From Collimonas sp. OK607 (GTDB taxonomy: Bacteria > Pseudomonadota > Gammaproteobacteria > Burkholderiales > Burkholderiaceae_D): 64,000 nt of DNA. This document shows, in pieces, positions 1 through 10,211 of the stretch. A model generated the notes under the pieces. That model ran no database searches. It was not told where the DNA came from and worked only from the letters and a program-made list of their open reading frames with translations. Where the stretch lies: assembly GCF_900111995.1 (NCBI RefSeq), contig NZ_FOKF01000021.1, positions 29,299 to 93,298 of the forward strand, read 5' to 3'. A program made the translations under genes and the position numbers. Each line of letters begins with the position of its first letter. Position 1 is the first letter of the stretch.

Positions 1-2
1 CG

Positions 3-1169
3 TTTGAAAAACTGCGCGTGTTATTCGCAGACGTCACGCCCAACCCGGCATACAAGCCGATCAGCCTGGGAATCGGCGAACCTAAGCATCCGACTCCGAA
101 GTTTATCCAGCAAGCGCTGAGCGACAATCTGAACGGCCTGGCCAGCTATCCCAGCACCATCGGCGCAGAACCATTGCGGGCCGCGATCGCCGGCTGGCTG
201 GAGCGCCGCTACGGTTTGCCGCCGCTCGATCCGGCGACTCAGATCCTGCCGGTCAACGGTTCACGCGAAGCGTTGTTTGCGCTGGCGCAGACGGTGGTCG
301 ATCCGAGCCAGGCAGATGCATTGGTGATGTGCCCCAATCCGTTTTACCAAATTTACGAAGGCGCTGCCTACCTGTCGGGCGCCCAGCCGTATTTCGTCAA
401 CTCCGACCCAGCCCGCAACTTCGCCCCGGATTACCGCAGCGTGCCGGACGATGTCTGGCCGCGCGTCAAGCTGCTGTATCTGTGCTCGCCCGGCAACCCG
501 ACCGGCGCCGTATTGTCGCTGGAAGACTGGAAAGAACTGTTCGCGCTGTCGGATCGTCACGGTTTCGTGATTGCGGCCGATGAATGCTATTCCGAGATTT
601 ATTTCAAGCCGGAAGCGCCTTTGGGTGGACTGCAAGCGGCAAATATCCTGGGCCGTACCGGCTATCCACGCCTGATCGCCTTCTCCAGTTTGTCGAAGCG
701 CTCCAATGTGCCGGGCATGCGCTCAGGTTTTGTGGCCGGCGATGCCGCCATCCTGAAAAAATTCCTGCTGTATCGTACCTATCACGGCGGCGCCATGAGC
801 CCGCCAGTGCAAGCGGCTTCGGTCGCCGCCTGGAACGACGAAACCCACGTCGTCGAAAACCGCGCCAAATACATGGCTAAATTTCAACAAGTTACGCCAG
901 TGCTGCAAACCGTGCTGGATGTGGCGTTGCCTGATGCCGGCTTTTACCTGTGGGCCAAGGTAGACAAATTGGCAAACATCTCCGATACGGACTTCGCCAA
1001 GCGGCTATATGCCGAATATAATGTTACGGTATTACCTGGCAGCTATCTGGCGCGCGACGCCCATGGCAGCAACCCGGGCCGGCAACGGATCCGCATGGCG
1101 CTGGTGGCTGAGGTGGAAGAATGCCTCGAAGCAGCGCAACGAATTGCCGCTTTCTGCCGCGGCCTATAG
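3..1169 (+). CDS. dapC: Succinyldiaminopimelate aminotransferase (DapC), 5' end outside window
   Basis: Fold-type I PLP aminotransferase that makes N-succinyl-LL-2,6-diaminopimelate from the keto acid and glutamate in the succinylase branch of lysine and peptidoglycan-precursor synthesis (family knowledge). The reading frame is open from base 3, and the translation begins FEKLRVLFADV, which normally follows a short N-terminal stretch in DapC. The GTG at 18 is therefore internal and the true start lies before the window. Visible motifs are GIGEPKHPTP near the N-terminus, CSPGNPTGA, and the PLP-lysine segment FSSLSKRSNVPGMRSGF. About 388 residues are visible. dapD follows 106 bp downstream, which supports DapC over a generic class I aminotransferase. 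Confidence 0.9.
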   Translation, partial: FEKLRVLFADVTPNPAYKPISLGIGEPKHPTPKFIQQALSDNLNGLASYPSTIGAEPLRAAIAGWLERRYGLPPLDPATQILPVNGSREALFALAQTVVDPSQADALVMCPNPFYQIYEGAAYLSGAQPYFVNSDPARNFAPDYRSVPDDVWPRVKLLYLCSPGNPTGAVLSLEDWKELFALSDRHGFVIAADECYSEIYFKPEAPLGGLQAANILGRTGYPRLIAFSSLSKRSNVPGMRSGFVAGDAAILKKFLLYRTYHGGAMSPPVQAASVAAWNDETHVVENRAKYMAKFQQVTPVLQTVLDVALPDAGFYLWAKVDKLANISDTDFAKRLYAEYNVTVLPGSYLARDAHGSNPGRQRIRMALVAEVEECLEAAQRIAAFCRGL

Positions 1170-1194
1170 AGCTACGCCCTGATCTTACTTATTG

Positions 1195-1238
1195 CATCAT
1201 GACGACGTGTTGCTATCGTTGCTATCGTCGCCATGATG
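1195..1238. other. Imperfect hairpin with a tandem repeat upstream of dapD
   Basis: The arms CATCATGACGACG (1195-1207) and CGTCGCCATGATG (1226-1238) are inverted repeats with one mismatch. The 18-nt loop contains a direct repeat of TTGCTATCG. No T-run follows, so it is not a clear terminator. It lies in the dapC-dapD gap and could form an mRNA structure or be a binding site. Its function is unknown. Confidence 0.45.
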
Positions 1239-1275
1239 AAATTCACGTTTTTAAACTTTCAATCTGCGAACCATC

Positions 1276-2103
1276 ATGACTCAATCTCTGCAAGCATTTA
1301 TCGACCAGGCCTGGGAACAGCGCACCGAATTCTCACCTAAGACTGCACCGGCCGATGTCCGCGAAGCGGTCGCCAAGGTTATCGCCGAACTGAACCAGGG
1401 CGCCTTGCGCGTCGCCGAAAAGATCGACGGCAACTGGGTAGTCAATCAATGGATCAAGAAGGCCGTACTGCTGTCGTTCCGCCTGGAAGACAACCTGCCT
1501 ATGCCGGCCGGCGACAACATGCAGTTCTACGACAAAGTCCCGACCAAGTTCGCCAACTACACCGCAGAAGATTTCGCCAAGGGCGGCTTCCGCGTGGTGC
1601 CGCCGGCAGTTGCGCGTCACGGCAGCTTCATCGGCAAGAACGTGGTCCTGATGCCTTCCTACGTCAACATCGGCGCGTATGTCGATGAAGGCACCATGGT
1701 CGACACCTGGGCCACTGTCGGTTCCTGCGCACAGATCGGCAAGAACGTTCACTTGTCCGGCGGCGTCGGCATCGGCGGCGTACTTGAGCCAATGCAAGCC
1801 AACCCGACCATCATCGAAGACAACTGCTTCATCGGCGCCCGTTCGGAAATCGTCGAAGGCGTGATCGTTGAAGAAAACTCGGTGATTTCGATGGGCGTCT
1901 ACATCGGCCAGTCGACCAAGATTTACGACCGCGCTACCGGTGAAGTAACTTACGGCCGCATCCCTTCGGGTTCGGTGGTGGTTTCCGGCAGCTTGCCCTC
2001 GCCAGATGGCAAATACAGCTTGTATTGCGCAGTCATCGTCAAGCGTGTCGATGCCAAGACTCGTGCCAAGACCGGTATCAACGAGCTGCTGCGCGAAGCC
2101 TGA
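1276..2103 (+). CDS. dapD: Tetrahydrodipicolinate N-succinyltransferase (DapD)
   Basis: Cytoplasmic enzyme that transfers succinyl from succinyl-CoA to tetrahydrodipicolinate, the step before DapC. The 275-residue length matches the family. The central part (about residues 100-230) is the hexapeptide-repeat left-handed beta-helix, seen in stretches such as [22 protein letters not shown] and [11 protein letters not shown], where small residues recur every six positions. The catalytic segment includes [14 protein letters not shown]. The ATG at 1276 gives the usual N-terminus [16 protein letters not shown]. It follows dapC on the same strand, and with dapE it makes the succinylase pathway local and nearly complete. 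Confidence 0.97.
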   Translation: MTQSLQAFIDQAWEQRTEFSPKTAPADVREAVAKVIAELNQGALRVAEKIDGNWVVNQWIKKAVLLSFRLEDNLPMPAGDNMQFYDKVPTKFANYTAEDFAKGGFRVVPPAVARHGSFIGKNVVLMPSYVNIGAYVDEGTMVDTWATVGSCAQIGKNVHLSGGVGIGGVLEPMQANPTIIEDNCFIGARSEIVEGVIVEENSVISMGVYIGQSTKIYDRATGEVTYGRIPSGSVVVSGSLPSPDGKYSLYCAVIVKRVDAKTRAKTGINELLREA

Positions 2104-2123
2104 TAATTACTTTGTCTCCGACA

Positions 2124-2216
2124 CGTAGGGTGGGCAAGTCTTTTTGCCCACGCGTTACCGAGACAAGCACGGTGATGAATTTGAAATAACGCGTGGGCAC
2201 CTGTGCCCACCCTGCG
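2124..2216. repeat. REP-like double palindrome between dapD and pilU
   Basis: Two short hairpins are arranged as mirror images. The left one is GTAGGGTGGGCA (2125-2136), a 9-nt loop, then TGCCCACGCGTTA (2146-2157 region). The right one is TAACGCGTGGGCA (2187-2199), a short loop, then TGCCCACCCTGCG (2204-2216). The two halves are also reverse complements of each other, so the whole 93-nt unit can fold as one long stem. GTAGGGTGGGCA-type palindromes recur in intergenic DNA of many beta- and gammaproteobacteria and are the kind of element mobilised by RAYT (REP-associated) transposases. No RAYT gene is in this window. Confidence 0.75.
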
Positions 2217-2270
2217 CCTGATCAGATAAACAGTTGGATTGCGAAGAAAAATAATTTAAGGAGCTTTTTG

Positions 2271-3416
2271 ATGGCAATGGATCGCTTGTTTCATCTGATG
2301 CAGGAAAAGAGTGCGTCGGACATGTTCCTGGCGCCTGGTTCGCCGATTCATCTGAAGATCAAGGGCCAGATGCTCCCGGTCAATCAGCAGAACATGGATG
2401 AACACACTATCCAGATGCTGTTGAATGAAGTGCTGTCCGCCGAGCGCCTGCAAGAACTGGAACGCAACAATGAATTGAATCTCGGTTTGCCGGTAGCCGG
2501 CGTCGGCAGTTTCCGGCTGTCGGCGTTCCGCCAGCGCGGCAGCATTTCCGCCGTGATCCGTTATATCCCCTACCAGATTCCAGCATTTGAAGAACTGCGC
2601 CTGCCGCCTGCACTGGTCGAACTGATCGGCCGCAAGCGCGGTTTGCTGTTAGTGGTGGGCGCCACCGGTTCCGGCAAATCGACGACTATCGCCTCGATGC
2701 TGGACTATCGCAATAAAACCCAGGCAGGCCATATCCTGACCCTGGAAGACCCTATCGAATTCCTGTTCCACAATCACCGTTCCATCGTCAACCAGCGCGA
2801 AATCGGTAGCGATACTACCGACCTCAACGGCGCCTTGAAGAACGCGTTGCGGCAAGCGCCTGATTGCATCCTGATCGGTGAAATCCGCGACAAGGAAACC
2901 ATGTCGGCCGCCATGGCCTATGCCCAGTCCGGCCATCTGGTTGTATCGACGCTGCATGCCAACAATACCTACCGTGCGCTGAACCGCATCATCAGTTTTT
3001 ATCCGATGGAAAACCGGCCGGCACTGCTGGAAGACCTGGCATCGACCCTGGCTGCGATTGTGTCGCAACGGCTGGTCACTACCGTCGATGGCGAGCGCAC
3101 CCCGGCGGTCGAAATCATGCTCAACACCCGCCACGTCTCTGAACTGATTGAAGAAGACAATATCAGCCAGATCAAGGAAGCGATGGAGAAGAGCCTGGCG
3201 CCAGGTTCGCAAACCTTCGAGCAGGCGCTGATGCAATTGATCGACGATGGCGTCATCACCCAGGACGAAGCGCTGGCGCACGCCGATTCTCCAAGCAACC
3301 TGTACTGGCTGATCAACAACCACACGCCGAATTCCAAAAAGAATTCGACACCGGTGGCGCCGGAACCGGAACGCGTCGAAGGCGCTACTTTTACCGAATT
3401 CACACTGGACCTGTAG
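2271..3416 (+). CDS. pilU: Type IV pilus retraction-type ATPase PilU
   Basis: Cytoplasmic hexameric ATPase of the PilT/PilU family that acts at the pilus base in twitching motility. The Walker A motif GATGSGKST is near residue 128, followed by the Asp-box region LEDPIEF and the Walker B region DCILIGEIRDKETM, with HLVVSTLHANNT after it. The length of 381 residues and the extended C-terminal tail fit PilU rather than PilT. An in-frame ATG exists at 2193, but AAGGAG at 2258-2263 sits 7 nt before the ATG at 2271, and family proteins start MxMDRLFxLM, so 2271 was chosen. pilT itself is not in the window. Insertion of pilU between dap genes is a common betaproteobacterial arrangement. Confidence 0.92.
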   Translation: MAMDRLFHLMQEKSASDMFLAPGSPIHLKIKGQMLPVNQQNMDEHTIQMLLNEVLSAERLQELERNNELNLGLPVAGVGSFRLSAFRQRGSISAVIRYIPYQIPAFEELRLPPALVELIGRKRGLLLVVGATGSGKSTTIASMLDYRNKTQAGHILTLEDPIEFLFHNHRSIVNQREIGSDTTDLNGALKNALRQAPDCILIGEIRDKETMSAAMAYAQSGHLVVSTLHANNTYRALNRIISFYPMENRPALLEDLASTLAAIVSQRLVTTVDGERTPAVEIMLNTRHVSELIEEDNISQIKEAMEKSLAPGSQTFEQALMQLIDDGVITQDEALAHADSPSNLYWLINNHTPNSKKNSTPVAPEPERVEGATFTEFTLDL

Positions 3417-3446
3417 GTCACATCCACACCAAACCGCATTCAATCT

Positions 3447-3800
3447 ATGGCAATTACTCTTTACGGCATTCCCAATTGCGACACAGTCAAGAAAGCCCGC
3501 ACCTGGCTGGAAGACCAGGAGATCGCATACACGTTTCACAATTTCAAGAAAGACGGCGTCACGGCGCAACTGATCACGACCTGGCTGGCGGATGTGCCCT
3601 GGGATACGCTGGTGAACCGCAAGGGCACTACCTGGCGCGGCTTGTCGGAACAACGCCGCAACGGCATCACCGACGGCATCAGCGCTACGCCATTGATGAT
3701 GGAGCTGCCATCTATCATCAAGCGGCCGGTGCTGTTCACCGGCAAGAACACATATGTCGGCTTTTCGGACGCGCTGTACCAAGAGATATTCAGCCAGTAA
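3447..3800 (+). CDS. yffB: ArsC/Spx-family protein YffB
   Basis: Small thioredoxin-fold protein of the ArsC/Spx family. The sequence tracks E. coli YffB closely: it begins with MAITLYGIPNCDTVKKAR, has a single cysteine at residue 11, then RKGTTWRGL, and ends with an IIKRPVL segment. The second cysteine and the anion-binding arginines of true arsenate reductases are not evident, so it should not be called an arsenate reductase. YffB has been linked to glutathione-dependent thiol chemistry. It lies directly before dapE, as in E. coli, and probably shares a transcript with pilU and dapE. Confidence 0.88.
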   Translation: MAITLYGIPNCDTVKKARTWLEDQEIAYTFHNFKKDGVTAQLITTWLADVPWDTLVNRKGTTWRGLSEQRRNGITDGISATPLMMELPSIIKRPVLFTGKNTYVGFSDALYQEIFSQ

Positions 3801-3861
3801 GGTAGCTAATAGGGTAACTAATAACCCGGCCAGCAATTCAACAAACCAATTTAACAAATAA

Positions 3862-5028
<1,167 letters not shown>

Positions 5029-5057
5029 TGTTGCACAAACGATGCACAGCCACAGAC

Positions 5058-5084
5058 GGCCGCACATTGTTGCGGCCTTATTTG
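5058..5084 (+). terminator. Probable terminator after dapE
   Basis: GGCCGCA (5058-5064) and TGCGGCC (5071-5077) form a 7-bp G+C-only-but-one stem with a 6-nt loop, followed by TTATTTG. The T-tract is short, so termination is probably incomplete. The position 30 bp after the dapE stop supports the call. Confidence 0.55.
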
Positions 5085-5115
5085 CTCTAATTTGAACAAA
5101 TAACAACAAAATCAA

Positions 5116-5147
5116 GGTCTTAGCGCGCTTCTTGTCTCGCTAAGACC
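5116..5147. other. Perfect 10-bp hairpin in the dapE-prmB gap
   Basis: GGTCTTAGCG (5116-5125) and CGCTAAGACC (5138-5147) are exact inverted repeats separated by 12 nt. No T-run follows on either strand. It sits about 100 bp before the prmB start, so it may be a 5'-leader structure or an operator. Nothing in the sequence decides between these. Confidence 0.45.
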
Positions 5148-5243
5148 CATTCGGCATGGCATTTCCGATAAAATCCGCCTGACACTTTTGCGACCTCGGC
5201 GGCCAAGTCGCCGCATATCCGCCCTACCTTTATAATTTGCACC

Positions 5244-6128
5244 ATGACACCACAATCCTTTACCTCCATCCGCGACTTGCTGCGCTATGCAGTAACCCGC
5301 TTCAATACCGCCGGCCTGTTCTTCGGCCACGGCAGCAGCAACGCGCTGGATGAGGCCGCCTACCTGATCCTGCATACGCTGAAGCTGCCGCTGGACAAGA
5401 TCGAGCCGTTTTTCGATGCGCGCCTGCTGCCGCATGAAATCGACGCCGTACTGCAAGTAATTGAAAAACGCAGCACCGATCGCGTTCCTGCCGCCTACAT
5501 TACCAATGAAGCCTGGCTGGGCGAATACCGTTTTTACGTCGACCAGCGCGTGATCGTGCCACGTTCGTTCATCGCAGAATTGATTCCTGACCATTTCTCG
5601 CCATGGCTGCAAGATCCTGAAGCTGTCAGCAATATCCTGGAACTGTGCACCGGCTCCGGATGCCTGCCTATCATGCTGGCGGATGCTTTCCCGCAGGCCC
5701 ATGTCGACACTGCGGATATTTCGGCCGATGCATTGGCTGTGGCACGTCGCAATGTCGATGACTACGAATTGCAGGATCGCATCACGCTGATCGAGTCCGA
5801 CCTGTACAGCAAGGTTCCGGCAAAAAAATACGATCTGATCGTCACCAACCCGCCGTATGTCAATTCCGGTTCGATGGACAAGTTACCGCCGGAATATCTG
5901 CGTGAACCGCAAATCGCCCTGGCCGGCGGTAGCGACGGCATGGACCTGGTGCGCAAGATTGTTGCCGGCGCCAAGCAACGTTTGACACCCAACGGTGTAC
6001 TCGTAGTCGAAATCGGCAACGAGCGCGCCTTCGCCGAAGCCGCGTTCCCGGATCTGGAAATGACCTGGGTATCGACCAGCGCCGGCGACGACATGGTATT
6101 CCTGCTGACAGCAGACCAATTGCCTTAA
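5244..6128 (+). CDS. prmB: Ribosomal protein uL3 N5-glutamine methyltransferase (PrmB)
   Basis: SAM-dependent class I methyltransferase that modifies a glutamine of ribosomal protein L3. The SAM-binding motif is ELCTGSGCLPIMLA (around residue 132), and the amide-recognition motif is NPPYVN (around residue 197), shared with PrmC and N6-adenine methyltransferases. The segment AYITNEAWLGEYRFYVDQRVIVPRS is typical of PrmB and separates it from PrmC. The length of 294 residues is normal. It stands apart from dapE by 215 bp holding two hairpins, so it probably has its own promoter. Confidence 0.93.
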   Translation: MTPQSFTSIRDLLRYAVTRFNTAGLFFGHGSSNALDEAAYLILHTLKLPLDKIEPFFDARLLPHEIDAVLQVIEKRSTDRVPAAYITNEAWLGEYRFYVDQRVIVPRSFIAELIPDHFSPWLQDPEAVSNILELCTGSGCLPIMLADAFPQAHVDTADISADALAVARRNVDDYELQDRITLIESDLYSKVPAKKYDLIVTNPPYVNSGSMDKLPPEYLREPQIALAGGSDGMDLVRKIVAGAKQRLTPNGVLVVEIGNERAFAEAAFPDLEMTWVSTSAGDDMVFLLTADQLP

Positions 6129-6273
6129 ATCACAAGCTGCCTGCATGGGCCGTGCGCTCATGCAGCAACAAATAAGCAGTAAATAAGCAGCAAACAAGAC
6201 CATCACAACCTGCATGTTGTTTTAAACACATGCATGGCCACTCATTTAGCAAGATAGTTAGCAGATAGTAGAC

Positions 6274-8280
6274 ATGATACGTTTTCAACAAGTTTCCCTG
6301 ATGCGCGGCGTCAAGCCTTTGCTCGACAATGTCGACGTCACCCTTAACCCGGGCGACAAGATCGGCCTGATCGGCGCTAACGGCGCCGGCAAGTCCAGCC
6401 TGTTCGGGCTGCTGCGCGGGGAGCTGCATGCCGACCTCGGCGAGATCGATTTCCCGACGAAATGGCGCATGGCCTACGTTGCTCAGGAAACCCCGGCGCT
6501 GGATCGTCCTGCGATTGAATACGCTATCGATGGCGACGTCACCCTGCGCCGCCTGGAAGAAGAACTGGCGTTCCTCGAAAGTGAACCGGAAACCACTTCC
6601 AACGGCATTTTGATCGGCGAACTGTATAGCGCCCTGGCCGATGCCGATGCTTACACGGTGCGTTCGCGCGCCGAGCAATTGCTGACCGGCCTCGGCTTCT
6701 CGCTGGCGCAGATGGATCAGCCGGTGGCCAGCTTCTCCGGCGGCTGGCGCATGCGCCTGAACCTGGCGCAAGCGCTGATGTGCCCGTCCGACCTGCTGCT
6801 GCTCGATGAACCCACCAATCACTTGGACCTGGATGCCATCATCTGGCTGGAAGACTGGCTCAAGCGCTATCCCGGCACCCTGATCATCATTTCCCATGAC
6901 CGCGACTTCCTCGACGGTGTGGTCAATGTCATCGTGCATATCGATGAGCGCAAGCTGAAGCGTTACTCCGGTAACTATTCCTCGTTCGAGCGCCAGCGTT
7001 CTGCGCAGCTGGAACTGGCTGCAGGTACTTTGGAAAAGCAGATGCGCCAGCGTGCGCATCTGGAATCGTTCATCAACCGCTTCAAGGCCCAGGCCAGCAA
7101 AGCGCGTCAGGCTCAAAGCCGGATGAAGGCCCTGGCCAAGATGGAAGAGTTGGCGCCGCTACGTGCAGCAGCTGAGTTCTCCTTCGAATTCCGGGTACCG
7201 CTGAGCGCACCTAATCCCTTGCTGGTGATGGAAGATGTAAGCGCCGGCTACCGCACCGAAAGCGAAACCAGCCATGACGTCACCGAAAAGGTGATCATCG
7301 CCGGTATCAATTTCTCTTTGCAGATTGGTCAGCGTATCGGCCTGCTGGGCGTCAACGGCGCCGGTAAATCGACCTTCATCAAAACCATCGCAGAAGAACT
7401 CAAACCATTGCACGGCGACGCCCAGTTCGGCAAGGGCTTGTCGATCGGCTACTTCGCCCAGCACCAGGTGGAAATGCTGCGCCATGACGAATCGCCGTTG
7501 TGGCACATGGGCAAGATCGCGCCAACCGTGCGCGAACAAGAGTTGCGCAATTTCCTCGGCAGCTTCAATTTCAACGGCCCGATGGTTACCAGTTCGATCG
7601 CACCATTTTCCGGCGGCGAAAAGGCACGCCTGGCGCTGGCCCTGATCGTCTGGCAGCGCCCTAACCTGCTGCTGCTGGATGAACCGACCAACCATCTGGA
7701 CCTGGAAACCCGCGAAGCGCTGACCATGGCGCTGGCGCAGTTCGAAGGCACATTGGTGCTGGTGTCACATGATCGCCATCTGTTGCGTGCCACTACCGAT
7801 CAGTTCATCATCGTCGCCGACGGCAAGGTAGCACCATTCGATGGCGACCTGGACGATTACAAGGACTGGCTGTTCAAGACCAAGCTGGCGGCTAAAAACA
7901 GTGCGACCGATGCGACGCTGCCGAAAGCCAGCAGCAAGGCAAAAATCGCTAGCGCAGTCGCTCCGGCAGCGGCTCCCGTGGTCGACAATGCCGACCGCCG
8001 CGAACAAAAACGTGCGGAAGCCGAAGCGCGGCAAAAGCTGGCAGCGCAGAAGAAGCCGATCGAATCGCGCATCAAGCGCCTGGATGAACAGATCGCCAAA
8101 CGCAGCGCGCAGAAGCATACTGTCGATACGCGCCTGGCCGATCCGGAAATCTACGATAAAGACAAGAAAAAGGAATTGGCGACGCTGCTGGCTGATCAGG
8201 CGTTTTATGCCAAGGAACTGACGCAACTGGAGGCGGAATGGCTGGAGCAACAGGAAGCGCTGGAGCTGCTGGGCAACTAA
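6274..8280 (+). CDS. yheS: ABC-F family ATPase YheS-like
   Basis: Soluble duplicated ABC ATPase of the ABC-F group, whose members act on the ribosome. Two nucleotide-binding domains are seen: Walker A GANGAGKSS near residue 36 with signature SFSGGWRMRL and Walker B LLLLDEPTNHLDLD, then Walker A GVNGAGKST near residue 357 with FSGGEKARL and a second LLLLDEPTNHLDLE. A linker region of about 80 residues rich in Arg, Lys and Gln joins them, and the C-terminal tail (about 545-668) is charged and coiled-coil-like. The order of motifs matches E. coli YheS throughout, better than Uup or EttA. The biological role of YheS is still poorly defined. Confidence 0.9.
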   Translation: MIRFQQVSLMRGVKPLLDNVDVTLNPGDKIGLIGANGAGKSSLFGLLRGELHADLGEIDFPTKWRMAYVAQETPALDRPAIEYAIDGDVTLRRLEEELAFLESEPETTSNGILIGELYSALADADAYTVRSRAEQLLTGLGFSLAQMDQPVASFSGGWRMRLNLAQALMCPSDLLLLDEPTNHLDLDAIIWLEDWLKRYPGTLIIISHDRDFLDGVVNVIVHIDERKLKRYSGNYSSFERQRSAQLELAAGTLEKQMRQRAHLESFINRFKAQASKARQAQSRMKALAKMEELAPLRAAAEFSFEFRVPLSAPNPLLVMEDVSAGYRTESETSHDVTEKVIIAGINFSLQIGQRIGLLGVNGAGKSTFIKTIAEELKPLHGDAQFGKGLSIGYFAQHQVEMLRHDESPLWHMGKIAPTVREQELRNFLGSFNFNGPMVTSSIAPFSGGEKARLALALIVWQRPNLLLLDEPTNHLDLETREALTMALAQFEGTLVLVSHDRHLLRATTDQFIIVADGKVAPFDGDLDDYKDWLFKTKLAAKNSATDATLPKASSKAKIASAVAPAAAPVVDNADRREQKRAEAEARQKLAAQKKPIESRIKRLDEQIAKRSAQKHTVDTRLADPEIYDKDKKKELATLLADQAFYAKELTQLEAEWLEQQEALELLGN

Positions 8281-8297
8281 CCAAGCAATCAAGCACG

Positions 8298-9170
8298 ATG
8301 CCGGACGGCGGCCAACGCCGTCCTCACACCCTAAGCTTAAGTATCATCGGGTGCGGCAAAGTCGGCCAGACTCTGGGCCGGCTTTGGCACGATCGCCAGA
8401 CTTTTGTCTTGCTCGACATCCTGAACCGTTCCACTGCCAGCGCACAACAGGCCTGCGCCTTCATCGGCGCCGGCAGCGTAACGGCAGATCATGCCGGTCT
8501 GCGCAGCGCCGATATCTATCTGATTGCAACAAGCGACGACCAGATCGCCGCTTGTTGCAACGCCCTTGCCGCCGCCGGCAAACTGCATCCGGGCAGTATC
8601 GTGTTTCATTGCAGCGGCGCGCTGTCGTCGCTTGAACTGGCTGCCGCTACCGCACAAGGCGCGGCCGTCGCAAGCATCCACCCCATTCGCAGCTTTGCCG
8701 ATCCACAGCAGGTAGCCGACCATTTCGACGGCACCTGGTGCGGTAGTGAGGGCGACGCCGCCGCGCTGGCGGTTCTCGGCCCCGCATTCAGCGCCATCGG
8801 CGCCCAATCGGTAGAAATCCGGCGCGAACAAAAGACCCTGTACCACGCTGCGGCAGTATTCGCTTCCAACTATCAGGTGACGCTGATCGATGTCGCGCAA
8901 CAGGCTTACGTTGCGGCTGGTATTCCCCCTGAGCTTGCCTTGAAACTGATCGAACCGTTACTGTCTGAAAGCGCGGCCAATGCTTTTCGGCTTGGTCCGG
9001 CAACCGCCCTCACCGGCCCGATCGCACGCGGCGACCTGGCGACTGTCGCCAGGCAATATCAGGCAGTCCAGCAATGGCAACCGCAGATCGCGGAGCTATA
9101 TCAACAGTTTGCGGTACTGACTACCGATCTGGCCATGCGCAAGAAAATAAGCAAACCCGGCAAACCGTAA
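8298..9170 (+). CDS. Rossmann-like DUF2520 protein
   Basis: Protein of about 290 residues with an N-terminal NAD(P)-type Rossmann fold (IIGCGKVGQTLG) and a C-terminal all-helical DUF2520 domain, the layout of 6-phosphogluconate-dehydrogenase-like and ketopantoate-reductase-like enzymes. The segment FHCSGALSSLEL followed by SIHPIRSF is characteristic of the family. No substrate is known to me. The frame is open from 8238, inside yheS, but the ATG at 8298 gives the compact N-terminus seen in relatives. No strong ribosome-binding site is visible, and translational coupling to yheS (stop at 8280) is likely. Confidence 0.8.
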   Translation: MPDGGQRRPHTLSLSIIGCGKVGQTLGRLWHDRQTFVLLDILNRSTASAQQACAFIGAGSVTADHAGLRSADIYLIATSDDQIAACCNALAAAGKLHPGSIVFHCSGALSSLELAAATAQGAAVASIHPIRSFADPQQVADHFDGTWCGSEGDAAALAVLGPAFSAIGAQSVEIRREQKTLYHAAAVFASNYQVTLIDVAQQAYVAAGIPPELALKLIEPLLSESAANAFRLGPATALTGPIARGDLATVARQYQAVQQWQPQIAELYQQFAVLTTDLAMRKKISKPGKP

Positions 9171-9313
9171 ATTGCCTAGATCGGCGATAGCTGATATTTT
9201 CCTGAAATGCAAAGACAATAAGTGCATATAAAGTCGCAAAACCATCATTTCACATTTGCAGGGAAAAACGCTTAACATAGTGCTACCAATCGCTACCAAC
9301 CAAAGGAAAAGAA

Positions 9314-10117
9314 ATGGCCACTACACTGTCAAAACTGAGCAAGATTGCAGCCGCGATACTGATCACCGGCGTCACGCTCAACGCGTTCGCAGCTGACCTG
9401 CTGGATACTGTCAAAGCCCGTGGCACCCTGAAGGTGGCGATGGAAGGCAACTATCCTCCGTTCAATTTCAAAGATCCGAAAAGCGGCCAGCTGGATGGCT
9501 TTGAGGTTGACGTAGCCAAATTGCTGGCGGCCAAGCTGGGCGTGAAACCTGAATTCACGACAACCGAATGGAGCGGCATCCTGGCCGGTCTCGGCGCCGG
9601 CAAATACGATGTCATCATCAACCAGGTCGGGATCACCGAAGCGCGTCAAAAAGCCTTCGACTTTTCTCAACCGTACACCCTGTCCACGGCGCAATTGATC
9701 ATCAGGAAAGACGAGAAGCGCAGCTTCCCGACCCTGGAATCGCTGAAGGGCTACAAACTCGGCCTGGGCCAAGGCACCAATTTCGAACAAAAGGCCAAGG
9801 CTGTCCCAGGTATCGATGTCAAAACCTATCCTGGCTCGCCTGAGTACCTGGCTGACCTGGCTAGCGGCCGTATCGATGCAGCCTTGAATGACCGGCTGCT
9901 GGTGGGCTATCTGCTGAAAACCTCGAATCTGCCATTGAAGGCTGGCGCCACTTTTGGCGATATCGATAAAATCGGTATTCCTTTCCAAAAAGGCAACCCT
10001 AAATTTGAAGCAGCTTTGAATAAAGCGCTGGACGAGATCCTGAAAGACGGCAGTTTCAAGCAAGTCTCATTCAAGTGGTTCGGCTTTGACGTTAGCAAAG
10101 CGCCATCGGCGCAGTAA
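9314..10117 (+). CDS. Polar amino acid ABC transporter, periplasmic binding protein
   Basis: Family 3 solute-binding protein of 267 residues. The first 26 residues form a signal peptide ending in NAFA before ADLLD. The mature protein starts with LLDTVKARGTLKVAMEGNYPPFNF and contains GFEVDVAKLLAAKLGV, both typical of cystine/glutamine-type binding proteins (FliY/TcyA-like). The ligand cannot be fixed from sequence, though cystine is a reasonable guess. A purine-rich stretch (AAAGGAAAAG) lies just before the ATG. A strong hairpin terminator separates it from the permease, which would give more binding protein than permease. Confidence 0.88.
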   Translation: MATTLSKLSKIAAAILITGVTLNAFAADLLDTVKARGTLKVAMEGNYPPFNFKDPKSGQLDGFEVDVAKLLAAKLGVKPEFTTTEWSGILAGLGAGKYDVIINQVGITEARQKAFDFSQPYTLSTAQLIIRKDEKRSFPTLESLKGYKLGLGQGTNFEQKAKAVPGIDVKTYPGSPEYLADLASGRIDAALNDRLLVGYLLKTSNLPLKAGATFGDIDKIGIPFQKGNPKFEAALNKALDEILKDGSFKQVSFKWFGFDVSKAPSAQ

Positions 10118-10149
10118 CGGAATTCACGTTACACTTCAGTCAGACCAGA

Positions 10150-10179
10150 CATCCCCGCCCATCGCGGGGATGTTTTTTT
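10150..10179 (+). terminator. Intrinsic terminator between binding protein and permease
   Basis: CATCCCCGC (10150-10158) pairs perfectly with GCGGGGATG (10164-10172) around a 5-nt loop and is followed by seven T residues. This is a textbook rho-independent terminator. Its position inside the transporter operon suggests partial read-through to set stoichiometry. Confidence 0.92.
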
Positions 10180-10211
10180 AAGCAAGAAAATCTAGGTTTA
10201 AAAAAGACAAT

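Noticed and set aside
3447..3800. Arsenate reductase
   Set aside because: The sequence follows YffB, lacks arsenate-site arginines and has no ars genes around it.
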